Source: Woronichinia naegeliana WA131
GTDB lineage: Bacteria; Cyanobacteriota; Cyanobacteriia; Cyanobacteriales; Microcystaceae
Length of the DNA stretch: 64,000 nucleotides
Assembly: GCA_025370055.1 (NCBI GenBank)
Contig: CP073041.1
Coordinates: forward strand, 4,558,272 to 4,622,271
Direction: 5' to 3'
Position numbers and translations under genes: made by a program. Below are positions 1 through 6,429 of this stretch, in pieces. A model generated the notes under the pieces. The model worked only from the letters and a program-made list of their open reading frames with translations, was not told the origin of the DNA and ran no database searches. The number at the start of each line of letters is the position of its first letter. The stretch's first letter is position 1.

Positions 1-367
1 TCATCCCAAGAACCCGATCTCGAAGCTGATGTAGCAGATCACGATCAAGTTGCTTAATACCTGAAAACATATCTAGTTGTTGAGGATTTCCATGATTAGA
101 GAAAGAAGTCTTACCCTCCATGTCCGATAGCTGAAGTCGCAATACTGCCATCTCGTCTTTCAGTTTCTCGTTTTCTTTTTCCAAACTCTCATGTAATACA
201 TGGTTTAATGCAAAATGTTCAATCAAATCTGCCCTTGTAATACGCTGTTTGTCGGCTATATTTCCTAGCATTTCCCATGTTGAATCTGTCGCCCGAATGC
301 TTCTGACAGGACGAAGCTCATTAGACTTTTGAATAAATTTACCGTTGTCACCACGAATGCGGGTCAT
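1..367 (-). CDS. Ribbon-helix-helix-like small protein with coiled coil (3' end outside window)
   Basis: I see an open frame of 122 codons that starts at ATG 367-365 and runs off the left edge. The first 50 residues (MTRIRGDNGKF..., then RSIRATDSTWEML and RITRADLIEHF) have the layout of ribbon-helix-helix plasmid proteins: a short strand followed by two helices, the second beginning with a TRADLIE-type segment. Residues about 63-85 (ESLEKENEKLKDEMAVLRLQ) form a clear coiled coil. The start was chosen because an ATG a few bases upstream is out of frame and soon stopped. Two copies of a palindrome-like motif sit just upstream and one lies inside the gene, which fits autoregulation. A role in plasmid copy control, partition or transcription is an inference; the family was not identified. 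Confidence 0.5.
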   Translation of the reverse strand, partial: MTRIRGDNGKFIQKSNELRPVRSIRATDSTWEMLGNIADKQRITRADLIEHFALNHVLHESLEKENEKLKDEMAVLRLQLSDMEGKTSFSNHGNPQQLDMFSGIKQLDRDLLHQLRDRVLGM

Positions 368-372
368 ACCGA

Positions 373-430
373 GTAATACATGAAAGTCAGAGGATTGATT
401 ACCGAAAGGATAGCACTATCCATGTATTAC
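373..430. promoter_or_regulatory. Candidate operator: two half-conserved copies of the CATGTAATACATG palindrome
   Basis: GTAATACATG occurs at 373-382 and its reverse complement CATGTATTAC at 421-430. They lie in the gap upstream of the small gene at 1-367 and just past the stop of the KilA-N gene. The same motif recurs complete at 190-202 and 1673-1685. Placement directly before starts suggests a repressor site; the binding protein is unknown. Confidence 0.4.
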
Positions 431-441
431 TTGATTATTTA

Positions 442-1293
442 TTATTTTTCATCTTCAAGATAGAACCGTCCTCGTCTAGCTTGCTCTAAGCGATACCTTG
501 CAAAACTTATTTTTTCAGTAAAGTCAATTGGATTTGGAACATGGTTCGGAGGCAAAACTTGCTTGGCGGCCATTTTTATGGCGTTTATGGGGTGCATCCC
601 GTTTTCTATGTTGTTTGCTGCTGTCTGACAAATCGCAGCATAATCAGCCAAATCAGTAATAGGAAAATAATCACGAAGTAATTCATTTTCACTAACAGGC
701 TTACCTAAAGAAGACTCCAGCCTTTGCCTCATGTCAGAAGCCTTCTCTCCTGTAAGAACAAGATTGACTTCGTTGTGGACTCGTCCAAAGAATATCCCTG
801 TTTCTTTAGAACGTGGGTTGTATTGGTTGGATGCCTCTAAAAACGACTTTACCTGATCTGTCAGTGCTGTCCTGCTAGAATTTTTCAATTTATCACGCAT
901 AGCAATCCTGTCTATATCTGCTTCCATCTGAGCAGGAGTATAGCCAGAACCCAACCAAGAATGAATCCAGTCTTCTACGAACAAAGAAAAATCATCGTTG
1001 ACCCACATCGTAAAACGAACAGCAAGACGGGGATGTATCCATGTCCCCTGATATTTGCCACCTTGCTTTACCTCTATTAATTCCGTTACAGGAATTCCTG
1101 TAACGAGAGAAAGCTTATTGATGGCGGACTGTGCCATTTTTGTTTGTAGCCAATTGGACGTATCTTTTCTCTCTCCCGTTATCTCCAGATGTGCCTTACA
1201 TATCTGGGTTGCATTGACATATCCATCTGTTTCTCGCTGATATATGGCAATTCCCTCAATTTTGCGCTCTATAGTCTTAATTCTAGTGTTCAT
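442..1293 (-). CDS. KilA-N domain protein, phage/plasmid type
   Basis: The protein has 283 residues. Residues about 15-115 match the KilA-N pattern: GYVNATQICKA near the N-terminus, KDTSNWL, then QGG-YQGTWIHPRLAVRF and the VEDWIHSWL end. KilA-N is a DNA-binding domain found in phages, DNA viruses and mobile elements. The remaining 165 residues (including GIFFGRVHNEVNLVLTGE and YFPITDLADYAAIC) form a C-terminal region that I recognise as typical partner sequence in bacterial KilA-N proteins but cannot name. It lies 3 bases after the stop of the 105-residue gene, so the two are probably co-transcribed, and it precedes the ribbon-helix-helix-like gene. Context (Rep protein, repeated operators) points to a plasmid or prophage remnant. 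Exact function is unknown. Confidence 0.8.
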   Translation of the reverse strand: MNTRIKTIERKIEGIAIYQRETDGYVNATQICKAHLEITGERKDTSNWLQTKMAQSAINKLSLVTGIPVTELIEVKQGGKYQGTWIHPRLAVRFTMWVNDDFSLFVEDWIHSWLGSGYTPAQMEADIDRIAMRDKLKNSSRTALTDQVKSFLEASNQYNPRSKETGIFFGRVHNEVNLVLTGEKASDMRQRLESSLGKPVSENELLRDYFPITDLADYAAICQTAANNIENGMHPINAIKMAAKQVLPPNHVPNPIDFTEKISFARYRLEQARRGRFYLEDEK

Positions 1294-1296
1294 ACT

Positions 1297-1614
1297 CTAA
1301 ATTCCTTTGATTAACTGGTCTTTATAAGCTTCAGAGATAATTCTTTCCGTTAATTTATCTGGCTTAATCTCATAACCCAAAAATAGTAGATCACTGAGAA
1401 ATATACAGGACTTGCCATTCTTTGTGAAAACTGACACCCCTGACAAATCAATGATTTTTGTCTCTGTAACACAATCATAGTCGCTTGCGTCTAATCGCCT
1501 AGCGAACTCCAAAATATCATTAGCGAGTGAATCGGGAACCCTGATAACTCTTGTTTTCCCGTGATTCCACTTAAACTTTCCTCCTGCGCCAACACGCTTA
1601 CCACCTCTAGGCAT
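1297..1614 (-). CDS. Small basic hypothetical protein (PRGGKR-GAGG N-terminus)
   Basis: The protein has 105 residues. It starts MPRGGKRVGAGGKFKWNHGK, a Gly/Lys/Arg-rich tail seen at the start of many small mobile-element proteins, followed by TRVIRVPDSLANDILEFARRL, which reads like a strand-helix DNA-binding segment (an IRVP-type start of a CopG-like fold). The C-terminal half is unassigned. It is the first gene of a minus-strand group with the KilA-N gene 3 bases downstream. Two palindromic sites lie 59-111 bases upstream of its start, so it is probably the gene whose promoter those sites control, and it may be the regulator that binds them. This is inference; no family name is claimed. Confidence 0.6.
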   Translation of the reverse strand: MPRGGKRVGAGGKFKWNHGKTRVIRVPDSLANDILEFARRLDASDYDCVTETKIIDLSGVSVFTKNGKSCIFLSDLLFLGYEIKPDKLTERIISEAYKDQLIKGI

Positions 1615-1672
1615 TTTCTTTCTCCTATATTGACTATGTTACACCATCATTATCATAAGTAATGGAAAATGT

Positions 1673-1725
1673 CATGTAATACATGGTAAAGTATAGCAAA
1701 AATTATCCATGAAATACATGGATAA
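1673..1725. promoter_or_regulatory. Candidate operator pair (CATGTAATACATG and TTATCCATG-N5-CATGGATAA)
   Basis: CATGTAATACATG lies at 1673-1685. A related site at 1703-1725 is a perfect 9-base inverted repeat (TTATCCATG, AAATA, CATGGATAA). Their equivalent centres are 35 bases apart. They lie directly upstream of the leftward gene starting at 1614 and downstream of rep, as expected for a repressor-controlled promoter or iteron-like set. No binding protein is proven. Confidence 0.5.
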
Positions 1726-1735
1726 AGCCAGTGTT

Positions 1736-1842
1736 ATACTCTGAACGGGTTAGAACTTAACTTTTTCAAAATGGCTAAAAGCCTTATTAGCAATGGATTT
1801 TAGTCCTTTTTTATAAGTCCATTTTTTAGCCGTTTAGAGTAT
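1736..1842. other. Long imperfect inverted repeat next to rep (possible origin element or terminator)
   Basis: The outer arms ATACTCTGAACGG (1736-1748) and CCGTTTAGAGTAT (1830-1842) pair at 12 of 13 positions. A second hairpin, AATGGCTAAAA (1770-1780) with TTTTAGCCGTT (1824-1834), overlaps the right outer arm, and AATGGA (1792-1797) pairs with TCCATT (1818-1823) inside it. The structures are therefore partly alternative. It sits 24 bases past the stop of the rolling-circle rep gene, a place where such plasmids often have single-strand origins; a terminator role is also possible. Confidence 0.45.
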
Positions 1843-1866
1843 AGAAAGAGTCATGTTTTAGTGGTG

Positions 1867-2898
1867 TTAGGTGGTGTCGTCATATCCCTTTTCGGGAATC
1901 TTACAGACAATCCCTATCGCGGTCGCCGTAACCATGACATATTTTTTGATTTTCCTATTCCATCGAAAATAGAGAGACGGGCCTTCAGTCTCTTCCGTTG
2001 ATTCCTCATCATGGCCAATTAAATCCTCTGGCTCCTCTTCTAATTCTCTGAAATAGTCCCGAAGAACACCGCCAACCCCGACTGCTCTTGTACCATGTAC
2101 CTGTTTAACATACTCCAAAAACCAATCACAATCAGCCACAAGGTCACTTTCCTTGCACTGGTACTTTAAGATTTCCGCAATCAACCCCACTGGTGAACTT
2201 TCAGCCTGAACAGCTTTTACGTCCAGAATTGGAGAATAATCAACTCGAAGGCATTGTTTCCATAAAGCGATCCAATCAGTCTTGGATAGATAATCTTCCT
2301 TGTAATAGCTATCCTTCAACAGGATTAGACAATGGAGATGAGGATGTGCTGATTGCCCATCGCGTCCCCTTGTAATCTCAACCGACTTTATCCAACCTAT
2401 CCCAGGGAATGCCTTCAACTGGGTTAACCGTCTAAAAGACTGATTAAGATGATGCAATGTCTCTCTTAAATCGGTCAACTCACAATTTTTCATGGTCAAC
2501 GTCAGAAAAATCCAACGCCCATCAGGATAATCAGTAACTACCTTTGGTAGATTCTCGTAGGCTTTTGCCTTCCAACGGAGCGATCGTCTCCACTGACAGA
2601 TCGGACAATGGCGAACCCGACAGAATTTAGCAGAAGCCAACTTTAACCTCTGTTGACCTGTCTTATTATCGGGAACCAGTTTGAATTCTAGTAATTGAGA
2701 GCAAAGGGAAACCCTCTCGGCGTGAGAATCCATTCCCCCTTGCTTGTAATAATTAGAGATGATGTCGGCATTTTTCCGATGCTTATCCCAAGGCTTATCT
2801 TTTTCAGAGAGGGATTCTAAGAATGTATATCCATCTTGATGAATAAAAGATACAATGGGAACATTAGATTTTTGACCGATATTGAGTTGGTCAGGCAC
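1867..2898 (-). CDS. rep: Rolling-circle plasmid replication initiator (Rep_1-type, HUH endonuclease)
   Basis: The protein has 343 residues. A Cys-rich motif at about 90-105 (CRVRHCPICQWRRSLRW) is followed by strand motif WIFLTLTMKNCE, the metal-binding HUH motif at about 184-191 (AHPHLHCLILL), and near residue 243 the segment EILKYQCK, with a Tyr that fits the catalytic position of Rep_1 proteins. Such proteins nick one strand of the plasmid origin, stay linked to the 5' end through Tyr, and start rolling-circle replication. All motifs are present and the length is normal for small cyanobacterial plasmids, so the gene looks intact. Beside it lie a long inverted repeat and small plasmid-type genes. 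Either the contig is a plasmid or a small replicon has integrated here; the window does not decide. Confidence 0.85.
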   Translation of the reverse strand: MPDQLNIGQKSNVPIVSFIHQDGYTFLESLSEKDKPWDKHRKNADIISNYYKQGGMDSHAERVSLCSQLLEFKLVPDNKTGQQRLKLASAKFCRVRHCPICQWRRSLRWKAKAYENLPKVVTDYPDGRWIFLTLTMKNCELTDLRETLHHLNQSFRRLTQLKAFPGIGWIKSVEITRGRDGQSAHPHLHCLILLKDSYYKEDYLSKTDWIALWKQCLRVDYSPILDVKAVQAESSPVGLIAEILKYQCKESDLVADCDWFLEYVKQVHGTRAVGVGGVLRDYFRELEEEPEDLIGHDEESTEETEGPSLYFRWNRKIKKYVMVTATAIGIVCKIPEKGYDDTT

Positions 2899-2969
2899 AA
2901 AAACTCCGAGTATTTGGTTGGCGTAAGATACCTTCTAGGATACTGGAGTTTTTTGCTATTTGAGATTAA

Positions 2970-3783
2970 TTATTTTGAAGTGCAGGGGATACGGGCAAAA
3001 CCTCGATCAACGTTATCCCTTAATGATTCAAGCATGAGTAAAGCAGAAATCGCAGGTAATAATTTGCTACACTCTAAAACGAGTTTTGTTGTTTCTGAAA
3101 GTCCAGAAGTTGTTCCTTTGAGAATTTTCATGGCAGTTTTGGCTGCTTTTTGCAGGTTACTATCTTCAGGTGTTTGACCAGCCTCAGCCAGGGTTTTTAC
3201 TTGCTCTAATGCTTCCGCTTTATCTTCATTGGGTAACTCGCTTTCTGTCTCAATGGCTTTTTGTAGTTGTGTCAGCAATTCTTTAAAGGTTTGGTTGCTC
3301 TGATTGGGATGTTTCAGGTAATTGATTAATGGTGTTGGTAACTGCACCACGAATCGCACCAATGGCAACGCCTGTCATGGTTTGATTTTCACCCGCAGCT
3401 ACAACGCTACTGATATTTCCTTGTGTGCCACTGATGTTGACGTTTCCTTTGTTTTGAGTCATGGTTACATTTCCTTCCGTTTCAAAATAATAGTTGGGTT
3501 TCTCAATGGCTTTAGTTAACAAGTTTTCTAACCGATCAACATATCGATCTTTTTCTTCTAATAAAATTTGTTCTTTTGTTGTATCTGGCAATAATTGAAT
3601 CTGGCGGTAGATTTTATTTAATTTATCAGAAAGTTGTAAAGGAGTTTCAGTTTCAGTAACTTTAGTATGAAATTTAAGATTGTTTTCTCCGCCTCCTTCA
3701 ATGGCTAGTAATTCAAATGTATCTGGATATTTTTGGGCAAGTTGTTGAAGGGCGATCGCCGTTAGATATGGCTCTATTCCTTA
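2970..3783 (-). pseudogene. Frameshifted, 5'-truncated gene (C-terminal part of a repeat-type cyanobacterial protein)
   Basis: Two overlapping minus-strand frames read as one protein broken by a one-base shift near 3283-3368. The upstream frame is open from just after a stop at 3783 and contains YLTAIALQQLAQKYPDTFEL, then LAIEGGGENN, YVDRLENLLTKAIEKPNYYF, and a Thr/Asn/Gly-rich segment (GNVTMTQNKGNVNISGTQGN). The downstream frame continues with LLTQLQKAIETESELPNEDK and a hydrophobic helical end. This resembles, from memory, the C-terminal half of cyanobacterial pentapeptide-repeat proteins, whose repeat part would be missing here. There is no good start codon, so the gene is most likely dead. 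The family name is tentative. Confidence 0.55.
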
Positions 3784-3863
3784 GCTGATAAGGTTTTCAG
3801 AAATAGCTAAATAGAAAATTTACAATTGGTTACAGAAGGAGTTGGGTTAAAGTTGCGATCGCC
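3779..3863. repeat. 85-base dispersed repeat, copy 1 (upstream of hicAB)
   Basis: The segment starting CCTTAGCTGA and ending GCGATCGC is clearly related, with about one small gap, to a segment at 11395-11481. In both, the reading GTTACAGAAGGAGT / ATTACCGAGGGAGT precedes a HIP1 octamer. Each copy lies just upstream of a plus-strand two-gene cassette. Both read as broken coding sequence with a stop at the same place, so the repeat may descend from one old gene. Confidence 0.5.
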
Positions 3864-3893
3864 GATCAATATATCTCAGTCTCAAACGCGATC
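3855..3893. repeat. Direct repeat upstream of hicAB (TCTCAGTCTCAAACGCGATC unit)
   Basis: GCGATCGCC is followed by GATCAATATATCTCAGTC and TCAAACGCGATC. The same unit occurs twice more downstream of hicB, so the toxin-antitoxin pair is bracketed by copies in the same orientation. Confidence 0.6.
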
Positions 3894-3943
3894 ACTTTCA
3901 CAAGCCTAAGCTAAAATTGGCTTGAGGTTTAAAATTACCAATA

Positions 3944-4171
3944 ATGGATAAAAAAGACAAGCTACTGAAAAAAGCCATAAATAATCCTCAAGGTTTACGT
4001 TTCAGCGAATTTGAGACATTATTAAGTCTTTGTGATTGGGTTTTTGATCATCAAACAGGCAGTCACCGTATTTGGTATTCGACAACTAAAGTACGTTTAT
4101 CTATTCAACCGACTAAGAATGGAGAAGCGAAAGCCTATCAAGTTAGACAATTTTTATCTTTACAGGACTAA
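3944..4171 (+). CDS. hicA: HicA-type toxin (mRNA interferase)
   Basis: The protein has 75 residues with the layout of HicA, a dsRBD-like RNase that stops translation by cutting mRNA. It starts with the helical KLLKKAINNPQGLRFSEFETLL segment broken into two short helices, then GSHRIWY at about residues 40-46, where the His is the catalytic residue of the family, and ends with AYQVRQFL. The toxin gene comes first and the stop lies 4 bases before hicB, the usual HicAB order with tight coupling. Direct repeats on both sides suggest the pair moved here as a unit. It looks intact. Confidence 0.85.
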   Translation: MDKKDKLLKKAINNPQGLRFSEFETLLSLCDWVFDHQTGSHRIWYSTTKVRLSIQPTKNGEAKAYQVRQFLSLQD

Positions 4172-4175
4172 TCCT

Positions 4176-4397
4176 ATGACTCAAACAAATATTTTTGATG
4201 GTTTTACGATTAATCTTTTTCAAGATGAAGATGGAGATTGGTTGGCTCATTTGGTAGAGATGCCAACGGTTTCTGCTTTTGCGGATACTCCTCAAGGAGC
4301 TATTGATGAATTGGAATTAGCTTGGCAAGGAGTTAAGGAGAGTTATCGTAAACATGGAGAAACTATTCCTCTTGAACCGATATTGATTAAGACATAA
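4176..4397 (+). CDS. hicB: HicB-type antitoxin, short form
   Basis: The protein has 73 residues. The ATG at 4176 was preferred over an in-frame upstream start at 4032 because the longer form would overlap most of hicA and because family homology begins at this Met. The fold signature is the HicB partial RNase-H-like domain: INLFQDEDGDWLAHLVEMP, then AFADTPQGAIDELELAW. There is no room for a C-terminal helix-turn-helix or ribbon-helix-helix domain, so this is the short type that neutralises HicA by binding; whether it also represses the operon cannot be told. Confidence 0.85.
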   Translation: MTQTNIFDGFTINLFQDEDGDWLAHLVEMPTVSAFADTPQGAIDELELAWQGVKESYRKHGETIPLEPILIKT

Positions 4398-4405
4398 ATA
4401 GTAAA

Positions 4406-4480
4406 GCGATCGCCAATCAGTCTATCTCAGTCTCAAACGCGATCGCGCTATCAATATTTCTCAGTCTCAAACGCGATCGC
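4406..4480. repeat. Two tandem direct-repeat units downstream of hicB
   Basis: The first unit (4406-4446) and second unit (4449-4480) both contain CTCAGTCTCAAACGCGATCG and match the single unit upstream of hicA. HIP1 octamers form their ends. The array is consistent with recombination or slipped duplication around the hicAB cassette. Confidence 0.6.
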
Positions 4481-4592
4481 TCCTTATTATCTACAAAACC
4501 GCGATCGCAGACCTCGTCCTCATCCTGATGCTGTTCTCTGGGGCGATCACGGGATCGTTTAACTTTTTAATCTCTCTTGGGTTTAATTTTGG

Positions 4593-4673
4593 GAATATAT
4601 TCGACAAAATCTTGTTAAGACTGGTTTGACAGAACTTCCTAAAAATTATCCTTTTTTATGGGGAGAGCTTTAA
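4593..4673 (+). pseudogene. C-terminal scrap of an IS200/RAYT-like transposase
   Basis: The reading EYIRQNLVKTGLTELPKNYP then FLWGEL and stop matches the C-terminal end of REP-associated/IS200-type (Y1) transposases in cyanobacteria, as recalled. Upstream in the same frame a stop codon appears three codons before the conserved stretch, so only about 26 codons survive. No catalytic residues remain. The rest of the spacer from 4481 to 4592 is HIP1-rich and shows no gene. Confidence 0.45.
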
Positions 4674-4676
4674 TAA

Positions 4677-6332
4677 CTACCTTAAAAAATGTAAAAAATA
4701 ATTTTTCCAAAAAATCATAAATACTTTAAAAGATTCCAATATTTTTAACTTATGCCTATTTATTCCAGCTTTTTGCAATTTTATATATCGAATTGAATCA
4801 ATAGAAGAATTTACAGAATTCAAGTCATTACGTTTGTGAATAACTTCACGAGATTCTGGTGGTATAGAAAAAGTAATTAAAGGATAAATATTTTTTTCAT
4901 ATTCATTTATAGAAGCTAAGGTACTTTTACTAAATTCGGATAGATAGCTATAGGCAGCATCTTTATAAGCCTGCCACTTCTTATTTTCATATTCTTGGTC
5001 TAATTTTTTTCGATTTGCACCACCGTTAAAAATATCACCAATCCACTGTCCCGCATTTCGATCTTGACGACTAGGTAATGAGACATTTGGGAGGTTAGGA
5101 AATGAAATATTAATGCTACTAGAATTACTTTTATTGAGTTTTCTACAGGCCTTGCTAACGCATTTTTCTATAGATTGAGTATAACCAATAATAATAGATT
5201 TAAACTTGCTATCTTGCCATCCATAAAAAGCTTGAGTTTCTAAAGCTTTTGCGGCATCCATTTGATAACTGGCTACAAGGGTATTTGAAGATAGCCAATT
5301 TTTATAAGTTTCTACTCTTTTTAAAAATTCTTCTTTTAGTGATTTTTCTTCTTGTTTTCCTTTCTCAATAGCAAGATTTCTAACATTTTCAGCATTTAAA
5401 ATTTCCATAGCTAAGTCATTAGCTAACTCTTGCAATATGTATTTTACTTTACTTGCTACAGGGAGTACACGGAGTAACCTAGTATGACTTGTTCTTTTTT
5501 TCTGTATTGAAATAATAGTCAATAAAGTAACTTCAAAATCAATAATGCCACTTTTGAAGACTTTCCTTTTTTTGTTTTTTTGTTTTGCTTCTAGGGCAGG
5601 AAGTGCATCAACACAGTATAGGTTTTTTAACCCATTAGGTAAATCAGGTTTGAAAAATTTAATTGTTGAGACAACATCATCATATATTTCGCTTTTATCC
5701 TTTTGGGTTTCTATTTCATTCATACGATTAAGTACAAAAACAACTGTTTTTATTCCTCTCTCAATTAACCATTGATTTAAAGTGTCTTGTTCACCTTGAG
5801 TAAAGGGTTGTCTTGCATTTAATATTTGGATAACTAAATCAACTTGTAATAATTGGTCACGAACTAAAATATCTTGTGCTTCTCTATCATTTGTCCCAGG
5901 CAAATCCAGCAGTTCTACTCCGTTCTTTAATAAGAAATGAGGGTATAAAACTTCCACAGAGCTAACATCTTCTCTTCGTTGTCCTTTTCGGTTTAGGACG
6001 GCAAATTCTTTAAGGATTTCTGTGTCATTGCTTCTAATGATTTCACCTGATTTTAAGGTAATAATTGTAGTTAAAGTTTTTCCATATTTAATTCTGATGA
6101 CTGTACCCGTCGTTCTGACCATCTTGACAGGCATTATATCTTGACCTAAGAGAGCATTAATTAGGGTGGATTTGCCAAAGTTAAAGGGGGCAAGCACAGC
6201 TATTCTAAAGTTAGGATTAACGAGTTGTTCGCAGACCAATTCTACGTCTTTAATAAGTTGTTGATGTTCTTGGAGATCGAGAAATTGGCAAGCTGTTTTA
6301 AGAGTGTTTGAAATAGTAACTACGGATTTCAT
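4677..6332 (-). CDS. Dynamin-like GTPase (small partner)
   Basis: The protein has 551 residues. The GTPase domain is N-terminal: P-loop APFNFGKSTLINALLG at about 48-63 (Ala replaces the usual first Gly of the GxxxxGKS motif), a conserved Thr in VRTTGTVIRI for switch I, DLPGTNDRE at about 141-149 (G3), and NRMNE at about 201 (G4). After about residue 270 it is mostly helical with long charged stretches, as in bacterial dynamin-like proteins; the C-terminus has a short hydrophobic end (FMIFWKNYFLHFL) that could touch membrane. It follows a larger dynamin-like gene on the same strand with a hairpin between them. Tandem dynamin-like genes are common in bacteria, where the two proteins can act as a pair in membrane remodelling. 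No narrower function can be read. Confidence 0.75.
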   Translation of the reverse strand: MKSVVTISNTLKTACQFLDLQEHQQLIKDVELVCEQLVNPNFRIAVLAPFNFGKSTLINALLGQDIMPVKMVRTTGTVIRIKYGKTLTTIITLKSGEIIRSNDTEILKEFAVLNRKGQRREDVSSVEVLYPHFLLKNGVELLDLPGTNDREAQDILVRDQLLQVDLVIQILNARQPFTQGEQDTLNQWLIERGIKTVVFVLNRMNEIETQKDKSEIYDDVVSTIKFFKPDLPNGLKNLYCVDALPALEAKQKNKKRKVFKSGIIDFEVTLLTIISIQKKRTSHTRLLRVLPVASKVKYILQELANDLAMEILNAENVRNLAIEKGKQEEKSLKEEFLKRVETYKNWLSSNTLVASYQMDAAKALETQAFYGWQDSKFKSIIIGYTQSIEKCVSKACRKLNKSNSSSINISFPNLPNVSLPSRQDRNAGQWIGDIFNGGANRKKLDQEYENKKWQAYKDAAYSYLSEFSKSTLASINEYEKNIYPLITFSIPPESREVIHKRNDLNSVNSSIDSIRYIKLQKAGINRHKLKILESFKVFMIFWKNYFLHFLR

Positions 6333-6368
6333 TTTTGAATTTAAGTCCTTAATTAAATTAATAGAGAA

Positions 6369-6409
6369 AAGCGTAGTCCACTAAATAATTATTTTAGTAA
6401 ACTACGCTT
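6369..6409 (-). terminator. Palindrome/terminator-like hairpin between the two dynamin-like genes
   Basis: AAGCGTAGT (6369-6377) pairs perfectly with ACTACGCTT (6401-6409), with an inner ACTAA/TTAGT stem. On the minus strand the hairpin follows the larger gene and is followed by TTTTC, like a weak intrinsic terminator. It could also be a small mobile palindrome. It may lower expression of the downstream 551-residue gene. Confidence 0.5.
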
Positions 6410-6429
6410 AAAAAGTCACCAAAATACGC

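Noticed and set aside
2836-3177. 113-codon plus-strand frame across the rep start and the pseudogene
   Set aside because: Antisense to better-supported sequence, no recognisable motif or ribosome site.
4032-4175. Longer in-frame start for hicB
   Set aside because: Would overlap most of hicA; HicB homology begins at ATG 4176 and the 4-base gap after hicA fits coupling.
3855-4480. CRISPR array
   Set aside because: Only three units, irregular spacing, no unique spacers of uniform length and no cas genes in the window.
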